Part shown: positions 1 through 8,594 of the stretch, piece after piece | Layout: each line of letters opens with the position of its first letter | How positions within the stretch are numbered: the first letter of the stretch is position 1 | NCBI RefSeq assembly: GCF_003999975.1 | Contig: NZ_RJAC01000021.1 | Coordinates: forward strand, 62,001 to 126,000 | Length of the DNA: 64,000 nt | Direction: 5' to 3' | From: Actinoplanes solisilvae | Lineage (GTDB): Bacteria; Actinomycetota; Actinomycetes; Mycobacteriales; Micromonosporaceae | Position numbers and translations under genes: made by a program | Notes under the pieces: model-generated | What the model was told of the DNA's origin: nothing | The model's input: the letters and a program-made list of their open reading frames with translations, nothing else | Databases searched by the model: none

Positions 1-148
1 CGTTGACCTGCGCCTCCGCCGACGGAAGAACGCAGTCGCGCACCAGAATTTGTCGTAGCTCACGGTTACTTTGGCGGTGAATTCGAACCCGCTTCTCGGT
101 CTACCCGTTGAGAGCTTCATACGAGACTCGTTCCAGGGGGAGATTTGC
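1..148. other. left edge, non-coding or cut gene
   Basis: I see no convincing gene in the first 148 bases. A neighbouring gene may end or begin just outside the window. Confidence 0.4.
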
Positions 149-436
149 ATGACCACCGCCACCATCCTGACCGTCGCCCGCGCGGAAGCCTTGTTCACCA
201 GCCGGCTTGCGACCGGCAGCCAACCGACCTACGACACCGTGGAAGAGGCGATCCGCATCGCCGTGCGCGCCCACCGCGGGGTCCGGGGCTGCGCCGCCGA
301 CGTCGCGGGCGAATACGGCGACCACCCCGAGTCAGCCGCACCTCGCATGCGCTGGGCCCGCCGCCTGGTCGAAGAGCTGTATGACGCGCGCCGGGGTCGC
401 GCCCGCCGCCGTCTGGCCTGGGCGTTGGTCGCTTGA
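149..436 (+). CDS. small conserved-looking hypothetical protein, 95 aa
   Basis: This gene encodes a short soluble protein beginning MTTATILTVARAEALF, with no signal peptide or membrane segment. It resembles a family of small actinomycete paralogues of unknown function (from memory), in which an amphipathic N-terminal helix is followed by a conserved region around GCAADVA and a basic tail. I chose the ATG at 149 because a GGGGGAG ribosome-binding site lies just upstream. An in-frame start at 71 would add 26 residues of unlikely composition. The gene stands alone before the acyl-CoA oxidase. No function can be assigned. Confidence 0.6.
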   Translation: MTTATILTVARAEALFTSRLATGSQPTYDTVEEAIRIAVRAHRGVRGCAADVAGEYGDHPESAAPRMRWARRLVEELYDARRGRARRRLAWALVA

Positions 437-518
437 CGGCCACGGTGGCGTGCTTCACCGATTGACCGCGCGGCCGTCAGGGTAAGGTTGCTACCCGCCA
501 GTAACAAAGGGGGGCGAC

Positions 519-2465
519 ATGCTCAGCGAGCGGCTGCAAGAGGTTCTCGACGGACGGTGGGCGCACGTCCGCAAGGCCGCCCGCACCGAGCTCGGCGGCG
601 ACACATTCGTGGCCGTGCCGGGCGAGACGATCGATCAGGCGCGCGAGCGCGTCACCCGCCTGTTGCGGGAACTGCCGACCGACCCGGGCATCGCCGCGGG
701 CTTCCCCCTCGCGTACGGGGGACAGGCCGATCCTGGTGCGTCGGTGGTCGCGGCCGAGATGCTCGCCCAGATCGACCTCTCCCTGATGGTGAAGTCCGGC
801 GTGCAGTGGGGCCTGTTCGGCGGCGCCGTCGTGGCCCTCGGCACCAAGCACCACCACGATCTCTTCCTGCGCGACATCATCTCGGCCGACCTGCTCGGCT
901 GCTTCGCGATGACCGAGACCGGCCACGGCTCCGACGTGCAGCAACTGCGCACCACCTGCGTCTACGACCCCGCGACCGAGACCTTCGACCTGCACACCCC
1001 GCACGCGGCCGCCCGCAAGGACTACATCGGCAACGCCGCCCGCGACGGGCGCATGGCCGTGGTCTTCGCCCAGCTCGTCACCGGCGGCAGGCAGCACGGC
1101 GTGCACGCGTGGCTGGTGCCGATCCGCGACGAGCAGGGCAACCCGCTGCCGGGCGTGACGATCGGCGACGACGGGCACAAGGCCGGCCTGCTCGGGGTCG
1201 ACAACGGGCGCCTCTCGTTCGACCACGTCAGCGTGCCCCGCGCGATGCTGCTCGACCGCTACGGACAGGTCGCCCCCGACGGCTCTTACACGAGCTCGAT
1301 CGACAACGACGTCCGCCGTTTCTTCACCATGCTCGGCACCCTGGTGCGCGGCCGCGTCGTCGTCGGTGGTGCCGCCGCGAACGCCGCCAAGGAGGCGCTG
1401 ACCATCGCCGTACGCTATGGCGAGTCGCGTCGGCAGTTCACGGCGCCGGGCGAGACGCGCGAGATCGCGCTCAATGACTACCTGGCCCATCAACGCATCC
1501 TGGTGACCCATCTCGCCGACGCGTACGCCCTGCACTTCGCCCAGGAAGAGCTGGTCGGCGCCCTGCACGAGGTGCAGACCTCGCAGGGCCCCGTCGACGA
1601 GCACCGGCAGCGTGAACTCGAGTCGCGGGCGGCCGGGCTCAAGGCGGCGCAGACGTGGCACGCGACCCGGGCGATCCAGGCCGCCCGGGAGGCCTGCGGC
1701 GGGGCCGGCTATCTGGCCGAGAACCGTCTGCCCGGGCTGAAAGCCGACACCGACGTGTTCACGACATTCGAGGGCGACAACACCGTCCTGCTGCAGCTCG
1801 TCGCGAAGGGGCTGCTCACCGGCTATCGGGACGCGTTCGGGTCGCTCGACGGCTGGGGCCGCGCCACCTTCGTCGCCGAACAGGTGCGATCGATGGTCCT
1901 CGAACGCACGGCGGCCCGCGGCCTGATCCACCGGCTGATCGACGCCGTGCCGGGGCGGGGCGAAGAGGTCGCGCTCACCGACCGCGGCTGGCATCTGGCG
2001 CTCTTCGAGGACCGCGAGAAGCACCTGCTCGACGGTGCGGTGCGGCGGCTGCGGGCCGGCGCCGGGCAGAAGAAGGCGCGGCAGTTCGACATCTTCAACG
2101 ACGTGCAGGACCACGTGCTCGAGACGGCGTTAGCGCACATCGACCGGGTCGTGCTCGAGGCTTTCGTGGCCGGCATCGACCGCACCGGCGACGACGAGGC
2201 ACGCGCCCTGCTCTCCAAGGTCTGCGACCTCTATGCCCTGAGCACGATCGAGACGCACAAGGGCTGGTACCTGGAGCACCAGCGGCTGACCCCGGCCCGG
2301 TCCAAGGCGGTCACCGGCCTGGTCAACGAGCTGTTGCGCCAGCTCCGCCCGCACCTGACGACGCTGGTCGACGCCTTCGCGATTCCGGACGAGTGGCTCA
2401 ACGCCGCGATCCTGCGCGAGGAGCCGGCTCGGCAGGACGTCATGGCCGAGCACGACGCCGCGTAG
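519..2465 (+). CDS. acyl-CoA oxidase/dehydrogenase
   Basis: This is a 648-residue flavoprotein of the acyl-CoA oxidase type, expected to desaturate acyl-CoA to trans-2-enoyl-CoA with transfer of electrons to oxygen in fatty-acid beta-oxidation. The acyl-CoA dehydrogenase middle domain is visible around residues 128-140 (CFAMTETGHGSDV), and the helical FAD-binding part carries GACGGAGYL-like sequence near 391-400. The expected catalytic glutamate is E418 in TTFEGDN. The length matches acyl-CoA oxidases (about 650) rather than the roughly 380-residue dehydrogenases, because of the extra C-terminal domain. The ATG at 519 follows a run of G residues acting as ribosome-binding site. It converges on the M48-like gene with a hairpin between. 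Cytoplasmic and probably monocistronic. Confidence 0.88.
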   Translation: MLSERLQEVLDGRWAHVRKAARTELGGDTFVAVPGETIDQARERVTRLLRELPTDPGIAAGFPLAYGGQADPGASVVAAEMLAQIDLSLMVKSGVQWGLFGGAVVALGTKHHHDLFLRDIISADLLGCFAMTETGHGSDVQQLRTTCVYDPATETFDLHTPHAAARKDYIGNAARDGRMAVVFAQLVTGGRQHGVHAWLVPIRDEQGNPLPGVTIGDDGHKAGLLGVDNGRLSFDHVSVPRAMLLDRYGQVAPDGSYTSSIDNDVRRFFTMLGTLVRGRVVVGGAAANAAKEALTIAVRYGESRRQFTAPGETREIALNDYLAHQRILVTHLADAYALHFAQEELVGALHEVQTSQGPVDEHRQRELESRAAGLKAAQTWHATRAIQAAREACGGAGYLAENRLPGLKADTDVFTTFEGDNTVLLQLVAKGLLTGYRDAFGSLDGWGRATFVAEQVRSMVLERTAARGLIHRLIDAVPGRGEEVALTDRGWHLALFEDREKHLLDGAVRRLRAGAGQKKARQFDIFNDVQDHVLETALAHIDRVVLEAFVAGIDRTGDDEARALLSKVCDLYALSTIETHKGWYLEHQRLTPARSKAVTGLVNELLRQLRPHLTTLVDAFAIPDEWLNAAILREEPARQDVMAEHDAA

Positions 2466-2474
2466 GAGTTGTTC

Positions 2475-2511
2475 CGCCGGCGGCGCGGCCTCGATACCCG
2501 CGCCGCCGGCG
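2475..2511. terminator. GC-rich hairpin between convergent genes
   Basis: A perfect 14-bp inverted repeat (CGCCGGCGGCGCGG and its complement) encloses a 9-base loop, placed 10 bases after the acyl-CoA oxidase stop and 22 bases beyond the 3' end of the opposing peptidase-like gene. There is no T-run, which is usual for actinomycete terminators, and it could act in both directions. Confidence 0.65.
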
Positions 2512-2532
2512 AAGCTCAGTCGCTGTCGGAGT

Positions 2533-3576
2533 TCAGTTGTCGGACCCCCGCCCGTTCGCCCAGTTGCGGGCGCCGCGGGCGGCCGAACCGACCAGATCGG
2601 CGGCCCCGCCCGCGGCCTTGCGGGCGAAGCTGACCAGCGGGTCGGACGAGTCGCGGAACGAGTCGCGATAGCTGGCGGCCGCCGCCTTCACGTCAGCGGT
2701 CACCGAGGCGTCGCCGTCGTCCTCGCGGCGCGGGTAGTCGCCGCCCAGGATGCGGGCGTAGTCGCCGGAGTCGACCCACTTCTGCAGCTCGGCCGCGCGT
2801 GCCACCGGAACCGGCTCGCCGGTGAACGCGGTCATGCCGATCTTGTGGATGCTGTCGCGCAGGTCGCCGCCGCCCTCGTACTCGGCGGCCTGCTCCAGGA
2901 ACGCCGCGGTGTCGATCTGCGAGAGGTCGCCGCCGCCGGCCATCTTCATGAACAGGCGCAGGGACGCCGCCGGGTCTTGCGCGGCGAGCAGGCCCGCCCG
3001 GTCGGCCGACAGCTCGGCCTTGCGCCACCACTCGTACATCGCCGCAATGATCGCCCGCAGCGCGATCGCGCCGACCGGCAGCCAGCTCACGTTCGTCACC
3101 CAGCGGGTCAGGATCGTCATGATCGTCTGGTAGACGGCGTGGCCGCTGCGGACGTGGCCGATCTCGCGGCCCAGCAGCGTGCGCAGCTCGTCGTCGTCGA
3201 GCTTCTCGACCGCGGCCGTGCTGATCACCACGAACGGGCGGTCCATGCCGATCGCCTTGCCGCTGATGATCGGCGACTGGCTCACATAGAGCTCGGGGCG
3301 CTCGGCGACGTCGAGGACGTCGGCGGCCTCGGCGAACAGGCCGTGCACCCGCGGGTATTGCCGATGGTCGACGCGGATGGCGCCGGCCAGGTAGGACAGG
3401 CGGAACCCCCGCTCGTTCCACATGCCGAACAGGCCGCGTACCACGTCGTCGAACCCGCGCAGCTCGCGCAGCGCGGTGAGCGCACCCCGATCGGCGGGGT
3501 GCTCCCAGGCCCGCGAGCTGATGCCGGTCAGGGCGACCCGCTGCCGTGCCGGCCGGTTGTCGTCCTCGATAGTCAT
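2533..3576 (-). CDS. M48-family peptidase-like protein with altered zinc motif
   Basis: This 347-residue protein has the layout of an M48 (Ste24/HtpX-like) zinc metallopeptidase. There is a helix before the metal site, a motif LLGREIGHVRSGH at residues 134-146, a hydrophobic stretch after it (about 152-178), and the third-ligand region KAELSADRAGLLA with the conserved Glu and Asp. The usual HExxH reads R137-E-I-G-H141, so the first zinc histidine is replaced by arginine (codon CGC instead of CAC). It may be a pseudoenzyme or bind metal differently. The ATG at 3576 has a GGGAGG ribosome-binding site and is preferred over an in-frame start 60 bases upstream. The C-terminus is glycine/alanine rich. 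Confidence 0.75.
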   Translation of the reverse strand: MTIEDDNRPARQRVALTGISSRAWEHPADRGALTALRELRGFDDVVRGLFGMWNERGFRLSYLAGAIRVDHRQYPRVHGLFAEAADVLDVAERPELYVSQSPIISGKAIGMDRPFVVISTAAVEKLDDDELRTLLGREIGHVRSGHAVYQTIMTILTRWVTNVSWLPVGAIALRAIIAAMYEWWRKAELSADRAGLLAAQDPAASLRLFMKMAGGGDLSQIDTAAFLEQAAEYEGGGDLRDSIHKIGMTAFTGEPVPVARAAELQKWVDSGDYARILGGDYPRREDDGDASVTADVKAAAASYRDSFRDSSDPLVSFARKAAGGAADLVGSAARGARNWANGRGSDN

Positions 3577-3824
3577 CGTGACCTCCCGTGTCGGTTCCGA
3601 TGTCCGAGAATTCCGGACGGCGGGGGTTGAGCACATCGGCTCGGAGCCGGAGACGTTACCGGCCGACTGCGACTTTCGGCCGATGCTTCGGTACGGATTC
3701 GAGCCAGTACCTAAGTCGGTCCCGCCGGTCGCCCGAGACAGCGAGAATTTGTTCCGGCGGCGCCGATGAGTTCCGGCGACACCCAGGGTCCAACCAGCAC
3801 GACATTCGAGGGAAGGCCACTGCT
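3577..3824. other. divergent intergenic region, no gene seen
   Basis: These 248 bases separate the divergent M48-like and hydrolase genes and must carry both promoters. I see a short imperfect inverted repeat (GTCCG then CGGAC, 3602-3618) near the peptidase-like gene, but no motif I can name. Confidence 0.35.
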
Positions 3825-4685
3825 GTGACTGTTGAGACGCACACGATCACCACGCCCGGCGCCGAGATCACCTACGACGTCCGCAAGGGCGACGGACCCG
3901 TCCTGCTGCTGGTCGGCTCGCCGATGGACGCGAGCGGCTTCGGCACGCTCGCCAAGCACTTCACCGACCGCACCATCGTGACGTACGACCCACGCGGCGT
4001 CAGCCGCAGCAAACTCACCGGCGGGGCCACCGAGTCGACGCCCGAGCAGCACGGTGACGACATGAGCGCCATCATCGACGCGCTCGGCGGCGGCCCGGTC
4101 GACGTCTTCGCCTCCAGCGGCGGCGCAGTCAACGCCCTGGCCCTGGTCACCGCCCACCCCGGCCAGGTCGGCACCCTGGTCGCCCACGAGCCGCCGATCA
4201 TCCCGGTGCTGGCCGACCGCGAGACCGCCTCCGCCGCGACCAAGGGCATCGCCGAGCTCTACCAGCGCGAGGGCATGGGCCCGGCGATGGTCCGGTTCAT
4301 CATGATGGTCAGCCACAAGGGTGACGTTCCGGCCGGGTGGATCGACCAGCCCGCGCCCAGCCCCGCCGAGTTCGGCCTGCCCGCCGACGACAACGGCGAC
4401 CGCAACGACCCGCTCCTGGGTCAGAACCTGGTCTCCTGCACCCACTACGAGCCCGACTTCGAGGCGCTGCGCGCCGCCTCGACCCGCATCGTCATCGGCG
4501 TGGGCGAGGAGTCGAAGGACGAACTGGCCAACCGCGGCGGTCTGGGCGTGGCCGCGGGCCTCGGCGTCGAGCCGACGTGGTTCCCGAGCAACCACGCCGG
4601 CTTCCTCGGCGGCGAGTTCGGCCAGCAGGGCGACCCCGACAACTTCGCGGCCACCCTGCGGCGCGTGCTGGACAACCGCGCCTGA
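3825..4685 (+). CDS. alpha/beta hydrolase
   Basis: A 286-residue soluble alpha/beta-hydrolase fold protein. An N-terminal strand region leads to the oxyanion segment VLLLVGSPMDASG, then YDPRGVSRS, and the nucleophile elbow FASSGGAVNAL with the likely catalytic serine in the middle of A-S-S-G-G. An acidic residue and the late histidine (SNHAGFLGG near the C-terminus) complete a plausible triad. Substrate is unknown; the fold covers esterases, lactonases and epoxide hydrolases. I chose the GTG start at 3825 because GGAAGG lies 8 bases upstream. An open frame extends to 3588 without a good ribosome-binding site. It converges on the xylanase gene with only 6 bases between stops. Confidence 0.8.
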   Translation: MTVETHTITTPGAEITYDVRKGDGPVLLLVGSPMDASGFGTLAKHFTDRTIVTYDPRGVSRSKLTGGATESTPEQHGDDMSAIIDALGGGPVDVFASSGGAVNALALVTAHPGQVGTLVAHEPPIIPVLADRETASAATKGIAELYQREGMGPAMVRFIMMVSHKGDVPAGWIDQPAPSPAEFGLPADDNGDRNDPLLGQNLVSCTHYEPDFEALRAASTRIVIGVGEESKDELANRGGLGVAAGLGVEPTWFPSNHAGFLGGEFGQQGDPDNFAATLRRVLDNRA

Positions 4686-4691
4686 GCCCCG

Positions 4692-5795
4692 TCAGCGGCG
4701 GGCGCCGGCCAGGGTGTCGCGCAGGACGTAGTAGGCCGGCTTCTTGCCGAAGTCGTCCCACATCACCGTCGCGGCGCCCTCGGCCGGGAAGAACACCGGC
4801 ACCCAGGAGTACTTGTCGGTGAAGCCCCAGATCGTGAACGAGTTGCAGTCGTCGACCGCGAGGCAGGCGTCCAGCACGGTCTTGTAGTACGAGGCCTGCG
4901 TGGCGAGCTGCTCGGCGGTCGGCACACCACCGGAGGGGAGGTCCATGCGCACATCGAGCTCGGTGATCGCGGTCTTGAGGCCGAGGTCGTCGAAGCGCTG
5001 CAGCACACCGCGCAACTGGTCGGGCGCGCCGTAACGCATGCTCAGGTGGGCCTGCGACGCGAAGCCGTGCAACGGCACCCGCTCGGCCAGGAGCTGACGG
5101 GCCAGCGCCTCGTACGCGTCGACCTTGCCCCCGGGCCACTCGACGCCGTAGTCGTTCAGGAACAGTTGCGCTCGCGGGTCGGCCTGGTGCGCCCACCGGA
5201 ACGCGTCCGCGACGATGCCCGGCCCGAGCTCACGGATGAAGATGTTCTCCTGCCGGTACTCGCCGTTCTCGTTGAAGACTTCGTTCGCGACGTCCCACTG
5301 GTGGATCTTGCCTTTGTAGCGGCCGACCACCGTGAAGATGTGGTTCTTGAGGATCGAGCGCAGTTCGGCCTTGGTGAACGTGCCCTCGTTGAGCCAGGCC
5401 GGGTTCTGGCTGTGCCACAGCAGCGTGTGGCCGCGTACCGCCTGGCCGTTCTCGCGGGCGAACTTCACGATGGCGTCGGCCGGCCCGAAGTTGTACCGGT
5501 GCCGTTCGGGGTGGATGAACTCCCACTTCATCTGGTTCTCGGGCGAGGCCGAGCTGAACTCCTTGGCCAGCACCTTGCGGTACGGCCGGTCGTAGGTGAA
5601 CGGGTCGGGATAGGGCTGCTCGAGGTGGTGGCCGCCGCCCGCGACCGCCGTGCCGATCCGCAAGTCTCGCGGAGCTACCGAGCGAAGCGACTTACCGTGC
5701 GAATGGCCGGAATGGGCCTGAACGGGCTGGGCCAGGTAACCCAGCATTGCCGTGGTGGCGAGGACGGCCACCACGGCCCGGGCTGACGTGAGCAC
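4692..5795 (-). CDS. secreted endo-1,4-beta-xylanase, GH10
   Basis: A 367-residue exported glycoside hydrolase family 10 xylanase that should cut internal beta-1,4 bonds in xylan. Residues 1-27 form a signal peptide ending in a VQA site. The catalytic domain starts near residue 45 and contains ENQMKWE, the acid/base motif WDVANEVF (E172) and the nucleophile motif ITELDVR (E279), both intact. No carbohydrate-binding module follows, so it is a minimal single-domain xylanase. The GTG start at 5795 has AAGGAG five bases upstream. A short palindrome upstream may be an operator. It fits a plant-biomass lifestyle together with the xylan-binding beta-helix protein at 29 kb and the GH127 locus at 54 kb. 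Confidence 0.93.
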   Translation of the reverse strand: MLTSARAVVAVLATTAMLGYLAQPVQAHSGHSHGKSLRSVAPRDLRIGTAVAGGGHHLEQPYPDPFTYDRPYRKVLAKEFSSASPENQMKWEFIHPERHRYNFGPADAIVKFARENGQAVRGHTLLWHSQNPAWLNEGTFTKAELRSILKNHIFTVVGRYKGKIHQWDVANEVFNENGEYRQENIFIRELGPGIVADAFRWAHQADPRAQLFLNDYGVEWPGGKVDAYEALARQLLAERVPLHGFASQAHLSMRYGAPDQLRGVLQRFDDLGLKTAITELDVRMDLPSGGVPTAEQLATQASYYKTVLDACLAVDDCNSFTIWGFTDKYSWVPVFFPAEGAATVMWDDFGKKPAYYVLRDTLAGARR

Positions 5796-5834
5796 TGGGA
5801 CTCCTTCGAGGAACGTTGGTGGATTTCGCTCCCG

Positions 5835-5861
5835 TAACTTCCGGAGGTTCCTCGTAAGTTA
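5835..5861. promoter_or_regulatory. palindromic site upstream of xylanase gene
   Basis: Positions 5836-5849 read AACTTCCGGAGGTT, a near-perfect 14-bp palindrome with one mismatched pair. TAACTT at 5835 and AAGTTA ending at 5861 form a further inverted pair. The site lies about 40-65 bases upstream of the xylanase start, where a repressor of polysaccharide genes could bind. The assignment is inferred from position and symmetry only. Confidence 0.4.
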
Positions 5862-5888
5862 TGCGTCGTAAAGGAGTCCGTCAATCGC

Positions 5889-6422
5889 TCAGTGCCGGCG
5901 TTCGCGGACGATCGTGGTCCCGGACTCGCCGGGCGCCTCGACCTCGCGGACCTCCTTGCCCACCTCGACGTACCCGGCCTTTATCGCCACCCGCCCGGAG
6001 CCGATGTTGGCCTCGTCGTATTTGATGGCCGCCCGCTCGATCCCCGGCATGGTCAGCGCGACCCGGGTGAGCGCCTCGACCGCCGCCGTCATGTAACCGC
6101 GGCCCGCGTATGGCGACCGCATCCAGTAGCCGATCTCCAGCACCCCGGGCCCCATCCGCGTCATCAACCCGATCGAGCCCACCAGTTCCCCGACCGAGGT
6201 GAAGATCGCGTAGTTGAACTGGGTGCCTTCCTCCCAGCCCTCCCGGCTCTTCACCAGGAAGTCCTGCGCGGCCGGCAGGTCGTACCCGTCGGTGGCCCAC
6301 GGCATGAACTGCTTCAACTCGGGCAGCGAATCCTCGATGGCGGCCAGGGCCTCCGAGGCCCACTCCGGCTCCCAGCGCTTCAGCACCAGCTCACCGGCAT
6401 TGATCATCTCAGGGGGTTCCAT
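5889..6422 (-). CDS. GNAT N-acetyltransferase, RimJ/RimL type
   Basis: A 177-residue acetyl-CoA-dependent acetyltransferase. The acceptor-side strand LVLKRWEPEWA near the N-terminus, the core GELVGSIGLMTRMG, and the acetyl-CoA loop region IGYWMRSPYAGRGYMTAAVEAL (pyrophosphate-binding pattern R-G-x-M-x-A, within residues about 97-118) match the RimJ/RimL branch, which acetylates protein N-termini or small amines. The actual substrate cannot be read. It starts at the ATG at 6422; a second in-frame ATG five codons later (MINAGEL) is also possible. It is divergent from the deaminase gene. Confidence 0.8.
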   Translation of the reverse strand: MEPPEMINAGELVLKRWEPEWASEALAAIEDSLPELKQFMPWATDGYDLPAAQDFLVKSREGWEEGTQFNYAIFTSVGELVGSIGLMTRMGPGVLEIGYWMRSPYAGRGYMTAAVEALTRVALTMPGIERAAIKYDEANIGSGRVAIKAGYVEVGKEVREVEAPGESGTTIVRERRH

Positions 6423-6469
6423 GCCGGAAGCCTTCCGTGCGGTCGCATCGCGGGCAAATCGTTTCCGGT

Positions 6470-6475
6470 TACAGT
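6470..6475 (+). promoter_or_regulatory. probable -10 box, leaderless deaminase mRNA
   Basis: TACAGT matches the actinomycete TAnnnT -10 hexamer and ends 5 bases before the ATG at 6481, so transcription probably starts at or next to the start codon. No ribosome-binding site is visible. Confidence 0.45.
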
Positions 6476-6480
6476 GCGCA

Positions 6481-6969
6481 ATGACCTTTGTGAGCTCGAG
6501 CGCGATCAGCGCCGTCGACGAGGCGTACCTCGAAAGGGCCGTCGCCCTCGCCTGGGACGCGCGTAACCGCGGAGATCACCCCTTCGGTGCCTTGCTGGTC
6601 GCGCCCGACGGGAGCGTGGCCGAGGGACTGAATTCAACGGTGACCGATTCTGATCCCACCGGTCACGCCGAGACCAACCTCGTTCGCGCCGCCGGTGGGT
6701 GGGAGCTGGCGGTGCTGGCGGAGAGCACGCTCTATACGAGCACCGAGCCGTGCGCGATGTGTGCCGGCGCGATCTACTGGTCGGGCATCGGGCGGATGGT
6801 CTTCGCCTTCTCCTCGGCCGAACTGGCCGCGATCGTCGACGACGACGGGGTGCCCCCACTGCGTCTGTCGTCGCGGGAGGTCTTCGAGCGCGGCGGCCGC
6901 CCCATCGTCGTCGACGGCCCCGCCGACCTGACCAGCGCCGCCGACGTACACCAGGGTTTCTGGCGGTAA
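6481..6969 (+). CDS. zinc-dependent nucleoside/guanine deaminase
   Basis: A 162-residue cytidine-deaminase-fold enzyme that hydrolytically deaminates a purine or pyrimidine base or nucleoside. Zinc ligands are clear: GHAETN (H and the proton-shuttling E) and EPCAMCAGAIYW (PCxxC). The spacing and the sequence after PCxxC are like guanine deaminases and generic tRNA-adenosine-deaminase relatives, so the exact substrate is open. ATG at 6481 gives the expected N-terminus just before the first helix and appears to be used without a leader. An open frame further upstream is non-coding. Cytoplasmic, single gene. Confidence 0.88.
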   Translation: MTFVSSSAISAVDEAYLERAVALAWDARNRGDHPFGALLVAPDGSVAEGLNSTVTDSDPTGHAETNLVRAAGGWELAVLAESTLYTSTEPCAMCAGAIYWSGIGRMVFAFSSAELAAIVDDDGVPPLRLSSREVFERGGRPIVVDGPADLTSAADVHQGFWR

Positions 6970-7098
6970 CACGCCGTACGGTCACCGGGTCGTGACCGTA
7001 CGGACGGGCCCAGGGGGCGTCAGGAGGGTTCCCCGCCCTAGTCACGGCCATGATCCTGAACGGGAGCTGTGTTCGCGATCGTGGCGGAGGCCCCGTTG

Positions 7099-8517
7099 AT
7101 GACTGCAAGTCCCGCTGCGGCCGTGCCCGCGGCCGCCGCTCCGCCGACGGTCAAGCCGTCGCGCAACCGCTACATCGACACGCTCCGGGCGGTGGCGATC
7201 GTGCGGGTCGTCGTCTATCACGCGTTCGGGTGGGCCTGGCTGACCTACGTGCTGCCCGCGATGGGCGTCATGTTCGCGATCGCCGGCTCGCTGATGGCCG
7301 CGTCCCTGTCGAAGGCCGGCGCCCGCAAGGCGGTGTGGTCGCGCATCCGCCGCCTGCTGCCGGCCCTCTGGACCTTCGCCGCGATCGCCCTGCCCCTGAT
7401 GTTCTGGCACGGTTGGTCGACGTCCGATCCCGATCACCCGCTGCACAAGCTGAACCTGGTCTTCTGGCTGTTCCCGCTCGAGGACCCGCCGGGAAGCTCG
7501 TGGGGCGAGCCCTTCTGGGAGGTCCTCTGGTACCTCAGGGCGTACCTGATCTTCGTCCTGGTCTCGCCGATCCTGTACTTCCTGTACAAGCGGTTCGGCT
7601 GGGCCGTGGTGGCGGCGCCCCTGGTCATCCTCGTCGTGCTCACCGCGACCGGTTTCCGCCTGCCCGACCCGGTCGACGGCATCATGTGGGACTTCGTCAC
7701 CTATGCGGCCTGCTGGCTGGTCGGCTTCGCCCATCGCGACGGACGCTTGCACCGCATGCCGATCGCCCTCTACGCGGCCGCGGTCACCGTGATCGGCGGC
7801 ATCGGTCTCTACTGGCTGTTCACCCACCCGACCGCATGGGGCTTCGACCTCAACGAGGACCCGATCGCCCGCAGCCTGTGGTCGCTGGCCTTCGTGATGA
7901 TCGTGCTCCGCTTCCGCCCCACGATGGCCTTCCTCGACCGCGTCAAGTGGCTCTCCGAGTCGGTCCGCGTCATCAACGCCCGCGCGATCACGATCTACCT
8001 CTGGCACTTCCCCCTGATCACGGTCGGCGCGATGCTCCTCGAGCACTACCAGGTGCCGTGGGCGACCTTCCAGTACGTCGTCTGGATGCTGATCATCGAG
8101 GCCCTGCTGGTCCTCGGTGCCGTGGTGCTGTTCGGCTGGGTCGAGGACGTCTCAGCCAAACGCCGCCCCTCCCTGTGGCCGAGCGCGGGCCCGATGCCGG
8201 CCCTGGCCGGAGCAGCGTCGGTCGCCCCAGGCGCGTCAGCGTCAGCTTCCTTCAGCCGTACGACCCCAAGCGCGCAAGTCCGTACCGAAGGGCCCCCGCC
8301 CGTAGGCCGCCGAACCGTCGGCGCCCCCGAATCCGTCAAGTCCCCGGTTCCCGGTGCCGCCCCCGACTCGCACGCGGTCCAGAGCTCCGGGATGAGCACG
8401 GTCGACGGCTCGGCGTCCGTGGAATCCGGGGCGCCCGACGGCCCGTACCCCGCGCGGGGTGTTGCCCGCGTCAACGACGCGCCGCCGGAATGGCCGCCGG
8501 GGCCCGGTCGCTCCTGA
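7099..8517 (+). CDS. acyltransferase-3 family membrane protein with long tail
   Basis: A 472-residue integral membrane protein of the acyltransferase-3 (OafA/YrhL-like) family, which O-acylates cell-surface sugars, antibiotics or lipids. The family signature RYIDTLRAVAIVRVVVYHAFGW lies near residues 24-45 and includes the conserved early His. About ten hydrophobic segments follow, including AITIYLWHFPL. After about residue 370 the protein ends in a roughly 100-residue Ala/Pro/Ser-rich tail with no predicted structure, presumably cytoplasmic. The ATG at 7099 has GGAGG eight bases upstream; a GTG at 7069 is less likely. It is alone, followed by a strong hairpin. Confidence 0.82.
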   Translation: MTASPAAAVPAAAAPPTVKPSRNRYIDTLRAVAIVRVVVYHAFGWAWLTYVLPAMGVMFAIAGSLMAASLSKAGARKAVWSRIRRLLPALWTFAAIALPLMFWHGWSTSDPDHPLHKLNLVFWLFPLEDPPGSSWGEPFWEVLWYLRAYLIFVLVSPILYFLYKRFGWAVVAAPLVILVVLTATGFRLPDPVDGIMWDFVTYAACWLVGFAHRDGRLHRMPIALYAAAVTVIGGIGLYWLFTHPTAWGFDLNEDPIARSLWSLAFVMIVLRFRPTMAFLDRVKWLSESVRVINARAITIYLWHFPLITVGAMLLEHYQVPWATFQYVVWMLIIEALLVLGAVVLFGWVEDVSAKRRPSLWPSAGPMPALAGAASVAPGASASASFSRTTPSAQVRTEGPPPVGRRTVGAPESVKSPVPGAAPDSHAVQSSGMSTVDGSASVESGAPDGPYPARGVARVNDAPPEWPPGPGRS

Positions 8518-8549
8518 GGTGAGCCACTCGGCTCATTACTCGTGACGGC

Positions 8550-8585
8550 AGCGGTGAGTCGAGGTGAGCCACTCGACTCACCGCT
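8550..8585. terminator. bidirectional hairpin terminator
   Basis: A perfect 14-bp inverted repeat (AGCGGTGAGTCGAG and its complement) with an 8-base loop sits between the convergent acyltransferase and membrane-protein genes and is followed by TGTCGTTTGTT. Part of it (GTGAGCCACTCG) is repeated directly at about 8519-8530, suggesting a small local duplication. Confidence 0.8.
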
Positions 8586-8594
8586 GTCGTTTGT

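Noticed and set aside
477..2114. 545-codon open frame on the minus strand opposite the acyl-CoA oxidase
   Set aside because: It is an antisense shadow of a strongly supported enzyme gene, with the amino-acid composition of a mirrored GC-rich frame.
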